Both the position numbers and the translations under genes were made by a program. A stretch of 64,000 bases of DNA, taken from positions 1,498,243 to 1,562,242 of the forward strand of contig CP093829.1 of NCBI GenBank assembly GCA_033063855.1. Reading direction: 5' to 3'. The first letter of the stretch is position 1, and every line of letters begins with the position of its first letter. Below, in pieces: positions 39,175 to 53,200 of the stretch. Under the pieces are notes generated by a model, which was not told the origin of the DNA, made no database searches, and saw only the letters and a program-made list of their open reading frames with translations. This stretch comes from Smittia aterrima. Lineage: Eukaryota; Arthropoda; Insecta; Diptera; Chironomidae.

Positions 39175-39284
39175 GTAAACGATATCTCGCATAAACAAAA
39201 CTCTACCATCATCACACATCTCGCTCCGCGAAAGACATTTCCAACATCTTAGAGTTGAAAAGAAAGAAAAAAACTCTTGTTCTC

Positions 39285-40370
39285 AGTTGTGCAAAGTAAC
39301 GCGATCGAGCGAGTAAGGTGAAATCCGCGTTCGGTTTATTTTATTTCGGTTCGCTGATAAATTTGAAAAGTGTTTTCTAAAAGAATATTAATGAAAAGTT
39401 TAATTGATCGAAACATACAATTTTGATTTCGGCTCTGAAGTAAGATCGCGAATAAAGAATCACAAAATAATAAATAAAAAAAGCAAATTAAACCAGTTAT
39501 GAAAATGTGAACCTTTTCTCCCTCGTTCTTGTGTTTTGTGAAAGAAAAGAAAAAAAAGAGAAAAAGTTATTAAAAGTGTTGATCATTAAAAATAAATCGG
39601 GAGCTCCCGAGAGTTTGAAGCTAATGAAAGAAAAGTGATTGCAATTTACACGAAAAATAGAAAATATTTCGAGTTCTTATTCAACTCAGACGCATTTTGA
39701 TTCGAGAAAGAAAAAGATCTTGAAAGAGAAAACGCAGAGTGAAGAAACATAAGCAAAGATCTGTCTTCATATATGAAGTGAATACTTAAGGGAAAAATGT
39801 TCTTCCCGAGATCTTGAAGCAGCAGAAAAATAAAAAATAAAAAAGAGTCTTCTTACTTATTGATGTTAGTTCTCGTTTGGTTCGCGCGGGCTTGTGTGCT
39901 TTAAGAGAAACGAAAAATAAAAGCGAAAGAATTTTTTGTGTTATAGCTGCAAAAAGGAATTTTAATCACAAAAAATAATTCTCTTTTTTGCAAATTATGT
40001 TCATGTATACATGCACAAGTGGTGATTTGTGTGTTGTTGTGCCTCGCGCTTTCTTAAAGCAAAGAAAATAAATGATGATCGAGTGTAAGCGAATTTAGAG
40101 TGTTCCCCGAAAAAACCCGAAAACAGAAGAAACGAGCAAAGTTTAGCGAAGGAATTTAAATATTTTCATAATTATTAATTACACTAAAGCAGGGAGAGAA
40201 GAAGAGACCTGTGATCAGACATGCTATAGTCGCATTAAGTGAAATCAAACGCAAAGAGGCAACAAGACAAAGTGAAACAATTCCCAGATTGACTGTGATA
40301 AAAATATCTGATTAAATCTGGAATAAATTCGATATTTTCGGGTCGAGAGATAACTCGAGCGATTCAAAAG
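39285..40370 (+). other. putative 5' untranslated exon of dachsous
   Basis: The sequence begins at a TCAGTT initiator (39283-39288), is A/G-rich with no long open frame, and ends in TTCAAAAG before a GTGATT donor at 40371. The first dachsous coding exon has a clear acceptor (TTTGCAG, ending at 44106), so an upstream untranslated exon must exist; this is the best-looking candidate in the window. The boundaries are inferred from composition and motifs only. Confidence 0.25.
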
Positions 40371-43300
40371 GTGATTACAAATGTTATTTTCTTCCTCGAT
40401 CTCTTCCAACGGCCTTTTGATTTCTTCTTGAGATGCACGATGCTTAGAAGTGAATCCAAGCCATGTGTCTGTCTCTGTTGTGGTGAAGATTGCGATGTAA
40501 GCGGAAAAAGAAATGTGAATGTTGTCGAGAGCGAGAGAAATTTTTCTTTTGTTTGCAATCAATAGACCTCGTCGTCGTCTTAGTTGTTCATGAATGTTTA
40601 TGTTGCATTTTTAGTGGTCAATAGAAAATTACACAATTTATTCGTCGTAATCATTTCTACTTAATTATCGGACGTGTTTCACTTTTCCTGCCGCTGACTC
40701 GAGCATGACAGAGAGTCTCGAGCAGTCATTCAAAGTAGAGAGTGAGAGAGTGAAGCAAAGTCAAAAGCAACGGTACTGAAAAATCTTTTTGTAGTCCACA
40801 TACAATGTGAGTGAGTCTATAATCAACATGTAAGCTTGATTTCGATCAATAATAAGAGAGCAGGCCGAGGCTCTGGGAAATGTTGACTTTCGGTTCGGGA
40901 ATGACACGAAGTGTGTTAGCTTCATGCCCATCAATTAACATTATGCGAATTAATTCAATCAAAATTCCATCCGCCGTTTTTTGAAATTTGTTTCTTGCTG
41001 TTTTCCGCTGCCGCGCCAACAGCAATAATGATTCCATCTCAATAATATTAGTCCATTAGTTCCCAAATAGACGTTTTTTAAGGTCAAATTTATATCGCAA
41101 ACGAAACTACTGAGAGAGATCTTCGAGATCGAGCAGCGAGCTATGATACATTGTTTCCTCTGGAGCGTAACCGATTGGCAATTCCTCAAATATTTCTGCA
41201 CAAATCCATTCGCTGCCAAACAATTTTTTAATTGGTTTCGTAAATGAGGCCCAAACACTCAATTTTTTCTTTTTTTTTGTTTGAGTTTGAATGAGACGGC
41301 GGCGGCGGCAGCGAAGGAGGGAATAGGAGAGCCTGATTAATGATAGCAACAGCAGCAATAAAAGCGAAAAGAAACTTTCAAACGTTTACGCTAAAGCTCT
41401 TAGCTTCCTTTATTTTCGATTATACAATAAAAACATTTCTTTCATTCGAACACGATTCACATGTTGCTTAATGTCCATCATCAATTGACATACTCTCGAG
41501 AGACGACACGGTACTCGAGGCCTGGTGATGATTACTCAAAGAAACCCTCTTGAGCTCTTTTATATTTTCATCTAACCGACTATTGGTTACGTAAAGATAT
41601 TTCCGGATTTAATGTTTTGTGATAGAAGCTCAAGCACCTCCCGAGATGGCTCTCGCTATATAATTATAAAACCATTTAGAGAGGCTTTTTAAGAGATAAT
41701 TTTCAGCGGTTCAGTGAATTGTACAGAAGAGAAGAAGAAACAAAAAAAAAATATTCAAACGTCGCAAGGCTTTTTGGCGCTTAGAGTCCTCTAATTATTA
41801 GCTATTAATTGAAAAAGACCAAAAATTTCTTCCTTTCATAGTTTTTTTTTTGTACTCTCGAGTTATGAAACCAAATTGAGCTGCCATTAATCAAATAAAA
41901 GCATTTTACTAGCCACAAAGTTAAAGAAGAAGACGAGACAAGGGAGTTAAGTGGAAAAATGTACGGCAAAACATAAAAAGAAGTTTTTGAGAGTCTCAAG
42001 ATCTTTTTTTATTTTTATTTTTTGTTTCGAAGGGTGGCGACTAATGTTCATGAATGAGGAAATTGTTTCTTAAGACATAGCAAGGAGTGAGATAAATGAC
42101 TTGATGATTTGAAGGTGCGTTTGCTTTATGAGAGTTAGCGGAGCAAAAATTGCAAAACACAATGAATAATCGTCGAACGAGTTTAAGTGACTTTCAAAAA
42201 CCGCAGCGATTTTTCTAGGGACTTTTCTCGAGTCAGCTTGAGCTAGTTCCTTTGTTAAAAAATTCCAACGAAACAATAAAAGTCCCCGAAGTTTGTTCGT
42301 TCGCGAATTGCTTGCTCGATGTCTGTTTTAAGGTTAATCGAGTAATTAATTGAGCAAGTTACAGAATCCTAAGACCAGGGAAGAATTTTAATTAAAAATA
42401 CAAATGGCATTGCTGAATAAAGCCTTCGGGTCGTCTTGTGCATTTTTGACAATTTTCTTGCGTGCAGCAATGAATTGTCTTAAGCGCTTTAATTATGGAT
42501 GGAGCAAAGGGAAAAGAATAAAAATATCTTTGCTCTTTGCCAACGAGAAGTATTTGTAAATTGAAAACAATTAAGTGTTTCACTTAAACGTTTTTGGAAA
42601 CAAATGAAAGCGAAGTTGTTGTTGAGCAAAGCATTTTTCTGGTGTCTGCACAAATTTATAAATCACTTTGGCACAGATTTGAACATTTTTGCTCGTTTTG
42701 TTCGCGAGGAAATTTCATTGGAAAAAGCCATCTCTCCAAATAGCTTTGTTTAGATCTGCTTAGCTTTTGTGTGAACTTTCGTAACTTCTTTTCCCTCCAC
42801 GCGTGCATTCATCTTAAGCACTCCGCATGTTGCTGTCGAAAAGGTTCGCCTCACCTTACAATCATCATCACTGCGCCGTCTCTAATCTTTTCGAAGCGAG
42901 CGAGAGACGACGACGACCTGGCTTTCACTTATTTCGCGATGCTGAGTTCACGTCACTTTAATCGATGATGAATTTGAGCATCGAAAGCTCCAAGGAATTC
43001 AGTTATTCGTTAATTGCCTTGAATTGCAATAATAAAAGCGAATTTGAGTTTGAACTTTCCCGACACGACAGATTTCTGAAGAGACAACACGACTGACTCT
43101 CAATTTAATTCTTTTCGCGAACTTTTATGACTTCAAAAACTCTGCGGATTGACATGATTGCACCATCGACCACTCGCGGCGCTCTTGCCTTGAGTCGCGA
43201 GTGTAAATTAGCCATTCCATCTAATTAAAACAAATCCCGAAATGTATTTGCTGATAAATATGGCAAATTACGAATTTGAAGCGATTTCTGAATGCTCTTT

Positions 43301-44106
43301 TCCTCTTAAAAGGCTCGAAGCAATTTTTATTGAGTCGAGAATGTATGAATGCGCGAAAAAAGAAAGAGAGAAACAACTGTAACCTTATTTATTTCCAATA
43401 AAAGAAATCCATATATGAGGCACGATGCTATTTGAGATGAAAGAGTCAAACATCGACACTCACATGCGATGCCGAACTGCGCGGCTTATAAAGTGAATAT
43501 CTCGATGAATCATTACGTAACAATAATAATAACAAATATATGCTCTCACTCTATCGTCTCTTCCATGTTGCCGGGGAAACACTTCATGGAAATAATTGAT
43601 AAAAGAAAATGCGATACAAATCTGACAACAAAGAATTTTTAATAGCGAAATGTGCATAATCATTGCTTAAAATTTGAAGAAAAAAGGAGAAAATAAAACA
43701 TATCGTTCCGAATGAAACCACCTAATGCTTCGTAATGAAAGCCGCTCTGCTGTTGCTGTTGATGTTCCATCAAAGTTTCCTTTTCTAAGCAAGTTTCTTT
43801 TGGGCTCTTTGTGTGTTAATAATTACTAGAGAAGACAGGTAACACAAGAAAGAATGAGCTGAGAGTCTTCTGCCTTCGTTTTCTTATTTTCGAGAACATC
43901 TTCAAGAAGATCTCATAAAAAAAATTCGTTTCCTTTTGTTAATTTGAAAACCACAAAATGTAATTAACAGGTTCTCCCTCTCTCTCTCTCTCACTCCCCT
44001 CGACGAAACATTCAAATCGAAATTGCATAAATCACTTGTTTAGCAAATTTATGTTTTCTCTCATAAACTTTAATTGATTTTTATTTTTTTGTGTTCATCT
44101 TTGCAG
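40371..44106. other. probable 5' UTR intron / upstream region of dachsous
   Basis: I see no gene that I can support. A CT dinucleotide run lies at 43978-43992. A minus-strand open frame at 41107-41280 has protein-like composition but no ATG or splice support (see findings). Confidence 0.4.
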
Positions 44107-44210
44107 GCGAATCGAAGAGGAAAAGAAATTTATTACACGAGCAACAATGCGGTGATGCGCTGTGAAGATAGTTTTGCTGCTTAATCGTCCTTCAACAAAC
44201 GTCAGAAGGA
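44107..44210 (+). promoter_or_regulatory. ds: dachsous 5' leader with two upstream ORFs
   Basis: This is the untranslated part of the first coding exon, after the TTTGCAG acceptor. It contains ATG CGG TGA at 44147-44155 and an overlapping ATG at 44155 that opens a 9-codon frame ending at 44184, 26 bp before the main start. Such upstream frames commonly lower translation of the main frame (inference). Confidence 0.6.
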
Positions 44211-47200
44211 ATGAATCTCAAAGCCATGATGAGAGCAGCAAAGAGATTGTTGATTAGCAAAAACTTCCACTACTTTAGAAACATTAGGAAAATGTATCTT
44301 TTCTGGTGTATAATGTGGCTTTTGCTGTTGAGTAGCCAGCAGTCGAGCTGTGAATTTATACGAGAGCTCGAAGTGTCTGAGGGTGTTCCAGTTGGTCATC
44401 AAATTGGCTTCATTGGTGACTTCCCTCAAGCTGCCGGCAGTGGACCGCCTTACTTGATTGTGCCAGTCCCAGGAAGTTCAGTTGATTCGGATCTCGCGAT
44501 TGATCATACCACGGGCGAAGTTAGAACAAAAGTTGCATTAGATCGCGAAGCGAAGTCTTCTTATTCGCTTGTTGCAATACCACTAAGTGGACCAAACATT
44601 CGAGTCGTAGTGAGAGTGCTCGATGAAAACGACAATCCACCCACGTTTCCAACTTCGGTAATGAATATCGAGTTTCCCGAAAACACGCCGCGCGACGTAA
44701 AACGTACACTCAATCCCGCGAGAGACACCGATTTGGGTCGTTTCAATACGCAACGTTACAATATCGTTTCGGGCAATGTAAATAACGCGTTTCGTCTATC
44801 GTCGCATCGGGAGCGCGACGGTGTTTTATATCTCGATTTACAAATCAATGGGTTTCTCGATCGCGAAACGACGCCTGCTTATAGTTTAGTGATTGAAGCC
44901 TTGGACGGTGGATCGCCTCCACTTCGTGGGCAGATGACTGTTAATATAACGATTCAAGATGTAAATGACAATCAACCGATTTTCAATCAAAGTCGGTATT
45001 TTGCTGTCACTCCTGAGAATGCCACGATCGGCACGAGTGTCTTGCAGGTGTACGCGACTGACACTGATGCTGGAGACAATGGAATGATCGAGTATTCGAT
45101 AAATCGACGACAAAGTGATAAGGAACAAATGTTTAGGATTGATCCGCACACTGGACTGATCGCTGTCAATAAAGCTTTAGACTTTGAACAGAAAGAGCTT
45201 CACGAGCTCGTGGTTGTAGCGAAAGATAACGGCGTACAGCCGCTGGAAACGACAACTTTCGTTTCGATTCGCGTCACAGATGTTAACGACAATCAACCGA
45301 TAATAAATGTCATCTTCCTAAGCGATGATGCGACGCCGAAGATTTCCGAGGCAGCTCAACCTGGAGAGTTTGTCGCCCGCATTTCAGTCAGCGATCCCGA
45401 TTCAAAGACTGAATATTCGAATGTCAACGTTACGTTGGACGGAGGCGACGGACATTTTGGTTTGACCACCAGAGACAACATAATTTATCTGGTTATCGTG
45501 TCGCTGCCTTTGGATCGAGAAATTCAACCGAATTTTACGCTTAAAGTGATCGCCACTGATACAGGCAATCCACCTCTACATGCGTCGAAGACAATTTATC
45601 TTCGCGTCACTGACATTAACGATAACGAGCCAATATTTGAACAGGAAGTGTATCATGGCAATGTTATGGAGGTCGCCGATCCTGGAACATCAGTAGTGCA
45701 AGTCGTAGCCATTGATCGTGATGAAGGAAATAATTCCGCGATCATTTATTCGCTGCTCGATACCCCAAATACTCATTCACAGTGGTTTCAAATCGATGCT
45801 AATTCAGGATTAATTACAACTCGAGCACACATCGATTGTGAAACCGAACCAGTTCCACAATTAACGATAATGGTGAGTAATATTTCACGAAATGATTTTC
45901 TCTTTCGAGAAGGCATCAACGCTTTCGAGAGGTTACATGGCCAATCTAAATTTGGGATTTCTTCACATTATAGGCGAAAGATAATGGCCATCCTCAATTA
46001 TCGTCAACTGCTACAGTGTTAGTGACGATTCACGATGTAAATGACAACGAGCCGATCTTCGATCAAAGCTTTTACAACGTCTCAGTTGCTGAGAATGAAG
46101 CGAAAGGCCGTTGCATATTGAAGGTGAGTCTTTCGAGAATCTTTAAATTGATGCAGTTTTACTTCACGATTGATTGCGTAGCTTTGCGGTTAGGCTTCAT
46201 CAAAAAAATATTTAGACCACAAACCCCAAAAAAAAAATAAGAGAAATAAGTACGAAGAAGTCTCAAGGCGTTTCATCCACAGAAATGAAGAATTTTTACA
46301 ATTTACATAATTTTTTCATTCTTCATAATATTTTCTTCCTCTTTTTCCCTTCAAACAACAACGAACAACAGACGTATGATTAATGGCATTCTGCTGGAAC
46401 ATTCATGCACCTACTTCAACGAAAAAATGAGTCAAGAACGCGAGAACGTTGAAATGAAATCTATTCTTAATGCGAACATTGTTTTAGTTATGATTTTGAG
46501 CGTTGGAGAGACGTGGAGGGCAGAGAGAGGAGAACACAATCGATGTCCGATGTAGCCATTTCTCAAGCTGATTGCTTTCTTACGTTTTTTGAATAAAACA
46601 ATCTGCAATCAGCATATCGTATTGCATTTAGCAGATAGTTTCTGCATTATGTTCGAAACAATTGCTGTTCTCTTCCTCTCATCACCCTCATCTCGAATCG
46701 CAATATAAATTGAAAACGATTCTCTTCCTAGATATCGTCTCTGTCTTTGCAGTTCAATTTCAAGCTTAATCTAAGCCGCTGTTGACGACACGATATTGAA
46801 TTGTCTCATGTAAATTAAAATATATCTTTACAGTGCAAGGAGGAAACATGAAAACGCTCGTCAATAATTCATGAATTTACTTTTTAAAAGAAGGAGTTAT
46901 GGGAAGCGATTGAAATGTTTGTCACAAGACAGTAATCGTTCTAAAGAATGATTCAGACTGAACTCACGAATTGACCCTTGGAAATGTAAAGAGTTCACTT
47001 TTGTACGTGAATCGATCGTTTTCGTAGGCGTATTTAAATTTCTCTATTATATCAACCGTAGTCCGATCTAGACTTCCCATTCGAAGAGATTCTTAAAAGC
47101 AATTTTAGAAGCTAGCGAAATTGAATTCTGAAGAAGAGAGAAAAGCTCACTTACGCGAAGTAGATAGTTTAATAGTTTTTTTTTCGAAGAAAACGAAGCG

Positions 47201-50200
47201 AGGAAGAAATTGTTTGTTAAGTGTCGGAGGTTCATTGCGGAGAGGGCGTTTAGAAATGACGTGAGAACAACTTCAATCTTTTAACCTCTCGCCTTCGAAA
47301 GGTGCAAAATGCTTCGATAAAGTTAAGATCAATCCTCGTCAAGTTGAGCTACTTTAACCACAAACCAAGAGAGTGAGATAGATTGTTGCGAAGTTTACAA
47401 AGAAATGTTGATGAGCAGAAAAAAAAACTTTTGCCTCCTTCAAACAAAAAAAAAATAAATAAAAAAGGTAAAGAAATTCTCGAGAAAAATATCCAATAAA
47501 AGCAAATGAGAGGAGAAAAAAAAACTTGATTTCGGGGCATCGAGAGCTACAGATTTAGAAATTTTATGTTAATTATTAAACGAAATATTGTTGGCAATTA
47601 TGAAGCAAGTCAACGCGAGGTGGAGAGAGAGAGAAGAAGATGCCAACTAAATGACACATTTGATCAGCAGAATCTCCAACGTTCGGGGCACACACGAAAA
47701 TGCTTACAAAGAGAAGGAAAAGATTCGTCAGTTCGAAGAATTTTTTATTGTGCCCTGGCCATTCTTTCGCTGTGGCAAATAACCATAATTATCATTGGCC
47801 TTAGAATAGACAGATCATTTCTTCTTTCAGTTAAAGAAAGGCCAAGAACGAGTGAGAGAGAAAGAAATTGAAGCGCTTCCCTTGAACGAACAAGAACGAG
47901 TCTCGAGTGCGTAAAGAATAATTGAAATCGAGTCGACGATGACAGAACTCTCGCTGTGTCTGTATCAATTGATACCGTTGATTCGAAGAGCAGCACTAAA
48001 TATAGGATGCTCATTCGCTAAAGATAGATGCTTTCGAAAGATTTGGATTTTAATTGTGAAAAATGCGAGGAGTCAGTAACCGTACAAAAAAAAATAAACT
48101 CCCGGACGATAGAATTAAATATTTTAAAAAGGCCACACAACAGAAATGGGTTTTCTCGTTTAAAGCTGACTCTTCTTTTATTGGTTTATTTTAATTTTTC
48201 CTCTTCTTCATTTATAATTTTCAAAATATTCAAATAAATTTTATCAGTTTAGCTTGAGAGAAATTAAAATCAATTTTGTGGAGCTCAATTTTGTTGGAGC
48301 TTGAACGCAATCTTGGAGTCCAAATGAAAACATTAGGAAGGAAAAAAAACTCTCGCAGCAGATTATCACAAGTCAAAGAAGATCGTTTATATGGAGATTG
48401 CTTCGATTTGTTTTCCGCTTCAATTCAATTCACAAGCTGCGGTGATAAATCGAGCGAGATTTCCCATTGCAAGGCATTCGCTTTCATCGATTTGCTCATT
48501 TAATCATGTTTGGCAGTGAAATGGAAATGGAAATCAAAGCAAAGAGCTCTTGCATTCGCACACCTTGAACTCATTGATTTAGTTTTAAATATTATGCAAA
48601 ATAAAAATCGATAAATTGTCGTAAGAGGTTCGTTGGTGGCTTTTGTTAGTTCGAAAACAGTTTAAAACGTTTTTTTTTTCGGTGATTTGAGCTTTCTATT
48701 TGGAATGATAAACGATGCCTTTCGGGAATTAAAATTCATTCGATTAGGAGCGACTTGAAACACCTTTGCGTCAAGCACGTGTTGACGTTGAGTTCTTTTC
48801 TAACTGATTAAGATTTATGTCAACTGCATGCACGCCAATCAAGCTTTGGGTCGTTCGATGGAAGGAACGAGAAAAAATCTCCACATTCATCTCAAGCGTG
48901 TCTTGTTGTGAATAATTGTCGCTTTGAAAACTCACACACGCTGTAACAACTTTAAGTTTAAATCACTCGTGAAACGTTGAAGAATTGCTCAAGTTCAAAG
49001 CATAAAATGTTTTCTTCTCGCAAGCTGCTGGAGCTGTGATATCTCGAGCGTGTGTGTTTGTTGAAATTCCACATCTTTCACTTCTGAGGCTTGTTTCTCT
49101 CATGCACAAGCTGCAACTTCGTCGACAACAGCAATTTTCGTATTCAAAACTATTCCACACAAATCACAGTCTCTAATCGCTCTATAATGAAATTTTCGTT
49201 TATCTATCTTAATAGTTACGAACTCAACGAATGTAAGTCAGTAATAATTTCCAGAGATAATGCGAAGCTGAAAAGTTTTCTCATGCAGCTGAAACTTTTA
49301 AAGTTTTTACGAAACAATGTTGACAGTACGAGAAATAAAAGATTTTAGCAAAAAAAGACTTTTGAGTAATTTCGATTCTGGAAGGAAGGAAAAAACTTCT
49401 CGAGATACTTTCTTCTGCAACATTCTTCGTTCTTTCGTTCTCTTCCATACAAACACATTCAATCTTATGGCAGAGGAGAGAAAAATGTTTTAACTTATGT
49501 TTCGTAAAGCTTTCAGCTTAAACGCTGGCGGCCATATTGAGACTTCGTTTTATTCTCTCTTGCTTGTGCTGCTTTTTAGTTCTTTCCTCAACGTCTCCAG
49601 AGCAAGCGATGATACAAGCGAACCCAACAAAATGGAATGAGAAAATTAAAAATCTCAATACACACAAAGCAAGTCGCACAACCGAAAACGATGAACTGAC
49701 GAAGAGAAAAATAAAAGTCGACTATGAAATCCTAATGAAGAAACATATTTTTTTGCCTCGCGCATATGAGTCGAAGAACTTTCTTATCGCGGCGAAAATT
49801 TTCATGCACATTCATTACTTTTCTGTTCTGTCCACGAGTTCACAAACCAACTGCAACTGTTGACCCGAAAAAATCCGAGACTCCCGGAAAGAATTTCTTA
49901 AACGCGGCGTGTTTTTTTTTTGTTTCGTTCGACGACGACGTTTCATTGCCTACACACATCAACGTGTATCACTCTTTCTCTCTCTCTTTCGCTAGTCGTC
50001 TTGGCGTGGTCAATGATCTTGTTGTCTGATTATTATTTATTATGTTTTTTGGGCAAAAAAAAAACAGAAACGAGCCAGGCCAAGAAAGATCCTATTTTTT
50101 ACTTAAGCATCCTCGACTTGAGATGAGAAGCATGAAGGGGCTTCATCTTTTTATGTTCGCTTATCCGTAAAGCAAAATATTGTGAAAACACCTCTTTCAC

Positions 50201-53200
50201 ATTCCCAATATGTGAAGATCAAGAAAAAAAAGGAGAAGAACATCGATTAGCGAGCCATCGAAGCCAACAAAATTAATTAGTTTTCTCTTGAGATTTCCTC
50301 TGTTTCGTTTTTTTGAGGGAGCTCACAGTGTTTTAATTAAAAGATAGAAGTCAAGATAACAGCAAAAATGAGGGAATGCAATCAGCTATTTTCTTTATTA
50401 ATGACAATTTAGTGCGTGCATCGAGAGCTTCTCGCAACTCAGGACACCGAGCAGATATAAGTTGGAGATAAATCGTAAACGATTTTTCTCTCGGCTGCTT
50501 TACTTTTTCTATCGATCAGTCGATGCTCGAGTCGAAGGCAAATTGAGGTCTTTTCTCTGGAATTTCACCGCAATTCCAAACTTTATGAGGCATCAGCTTT
50601 CGGCTTTCGTCTTTTACTTAAAAGCAAAATGTGTTTTCTTCTGTTGAAACTGTTCAATAAAGTAATTGGGACAGGCGAGGTGCTAAAATTTTCATCCTTT
50701 TCTGAATTTTATGGCTACCGCTCTATTCCATTGTGCCAGCATTCGAAGCAATTAATTTCATCTCCGCTTTCCTCAGAGTCTCATAAAAGAATGCGCAACA
50801 GTTATAAAATTTCGTTGTTTATATGAAAATATTTCCAAATTCTCCTCATGCCGCGATACAAAAGAAGTTTCACACAAAAAAAATGACTAAATAGAGAAAA
50901 AAGATTTCAATCATTTCGAAGACAAAGAGTTATGAAGAGAGTGGATCATACTTAGCAGTAAAACCAGTAACCCAACGCTGCTTTGATCAATTCAAACTTG
51001 ATCCTGAACTAAAGAATCTTTAGCATTTCCCTCGCGCGCTTAATGGTTTTATAATACAATCAGCCATGGTTCGCTCAATTAAAATCGAATAGACGAGAAC
51101 GTGAATGATTAATAAAGTGAAAATAGTTTTGAGCTACACGGATCAGCTTTAGACGATTACAACACAAAGATTGTGTCGTCTTTAACTTTCGTTCATTAGT
51201 CGAAAGGAATTTCTCACACACGAAAAATGTGTCATCATCAACAGCGGCGAGTAAGAATGTTTTTTTCTGACTTTAAAGTCAGACGCCTAATTGAAATATT
51301 CATGGACGAGACGAAGCGAAAGAAAAGCCATTCACTTTAATTATTACAAATGTTCCTTCCCTCATCTCTTTCTCTCTGACTCGTGTGACAAAATCAACGC
51401 TCGACGTCGGTATGAGGAACCCATCAAAGACCCTATCGAATGTCAGAAATTTATTCGAATGCGTCTGTTGTTATCATTGATGATGAAAATTCAATAATTT
51501 TTAACAGAAAGCGAGGCAGAAAAAAAGTCTCAACGACGAACGACAAGAAAATCTTTCGACGACACAGAAAAAAAAAGAAACTTGCGCGAAACCTTTTTTC
51601 CTGCGAAAACATGTTTTCTCGAACAGCATTCGATGCTATTCCGGCAAAGAGACAAAGGAGGGGAGAATATTTAACGAAAAGGTCATTTGAAGTATTTATT
51701 TTAAAGTTGTAAGATTGTTCATCGAGATTGCATTTCTCGAAAGAATTTTCTTTGCCAAATTTGAATACTCTTTTTTCGGTGATAACATCAATCGTTGACA
51801 GTTTCTTTCTCTCATGTGCAAGAGAGTGCGCGCGCGGGGCGAGAGAAAATGTGGAAAATGTAAATGCGGAAACGAAATAAATCACTCAATGAAATTAAAA
51901 CTATTTTAAATACATTTTAATTCCCTCGTTCGTTTGTCTCTTTGTTTGTTTGTTTGTTTCGGTTCTTCGAAAATGTAACGGGTGATCATGTTCAACATAT
52001 TAAGAAACTTGTCTTATCTCGCCCCTGCCCTTGTGTCTCCGACGCGAGGAATTAAGTTTTTTTGTTTCCAATTATATTCGTAATCTCATTGGCATCGAGG
52101 AATTAAAAGGAATTACTTGCGAGATGACGCGGGAATGTCAAATCGAAGGAGTGAGAGAGAGAGAGATGGAGACAGGATATTGGAAAAGGGTCAAATGATA
52201 TTTCTCTTTGTCTGAGCAATCGACAGTAATTTGCGTCTGCTGTTGCTTATTATTTTCGATGATGATTGTTTTAGTCAATTTTAAAACTCATAAAAGTTTT
52301 CTTTTTTATTCCATTAAGCCACGAGAGAATCTAACGAGTAAATTACATTTTAATATCCATCCACGAAAACTTTACTTTGTTGTTAAGCCACATTCCCAAA
52401 GCGAACTATGTTTTCGTAAGAAACTCAAAATTCACGTGTAATTACCAGTTATTAGCGTTTTACAAAACAAAAAAAACCTAAAAGACAAAATTAGTTCTTC
52501 TCAGACTGTCGGTGCGACCCCCTCCGTCATCGTCTCCGATGAAATAAAACAAAAAAGACTCTTTCCCGACTCTTTTTGAAAACAATAAAAAAAAGGAAGA
52601 AAATTAAATATTTTCGTCGGCCGAGCGAGAGTGTAAAAGTTGCAATGTCATAGCATTAAATGTATCAGAGTTAAATTAGATGCTAAGATTCCATGACTCG
52701 GACGAAATACAATAGATGGAGGAGCAATTATGGCGATGGTCAGATTAATATTTCTCTCTTTTATTTCATTTTTTTTTTCGGAATGTAAATTGCTGGGTAA
52801 CTGAATGAACTCGAGAGATTTCATTGTTTCGTCTAAAGTGGCTTTCTTACCAACACAGTCGACGATCGATATTTTAAACTTTTTTTTATTGCGAAATGTA
52901 ACAGCAGCAACAAGCAAAAGATTGATTAATTCACACAAAGAGTTGGTTTAATCAAGTTCAATGCGAAGGGAGAAAAAAATGTTTCGAGTTGAACTCTTTG
53001 GCGAAAGGTGTTGTACCATAAATGAATGCAAACATTGCTCCGAAATCCAAAAGAAGGAACAAGCCCACGATTTTATGTTCAGTTAATTATCCATTTCTCA
53101 TTGCTTATCTGCAATCATCGTTAGATATCATCTCGTCCCATCCAATTGTCGCCCCTTTGGAACATGAAAAATCTCTCTCGCGATTTCTTCTTCTACTTCA

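Noticed and set aside
41665..41715. TATAAAA with a TCAGT downstream
   Set aside because: The spacing of 48 bp is too long for a TATA-initiator pair, and no open frame with ATG follows.
49537..49863. Secreted-looking 108-codon frame in the dachsous intron
   Set aside because: It begins at TTG with an upstream in-frame stop (TAA at 49519) and no ATG before the hydrophobic segment, and no promoter or splice site was found.
51451..51885. 144-codon minus-strand frame in the dachsous intron
   Set aside because: It starts at GTG and is rich in phenylalanine from poly-purine DNA; no domain is seen.
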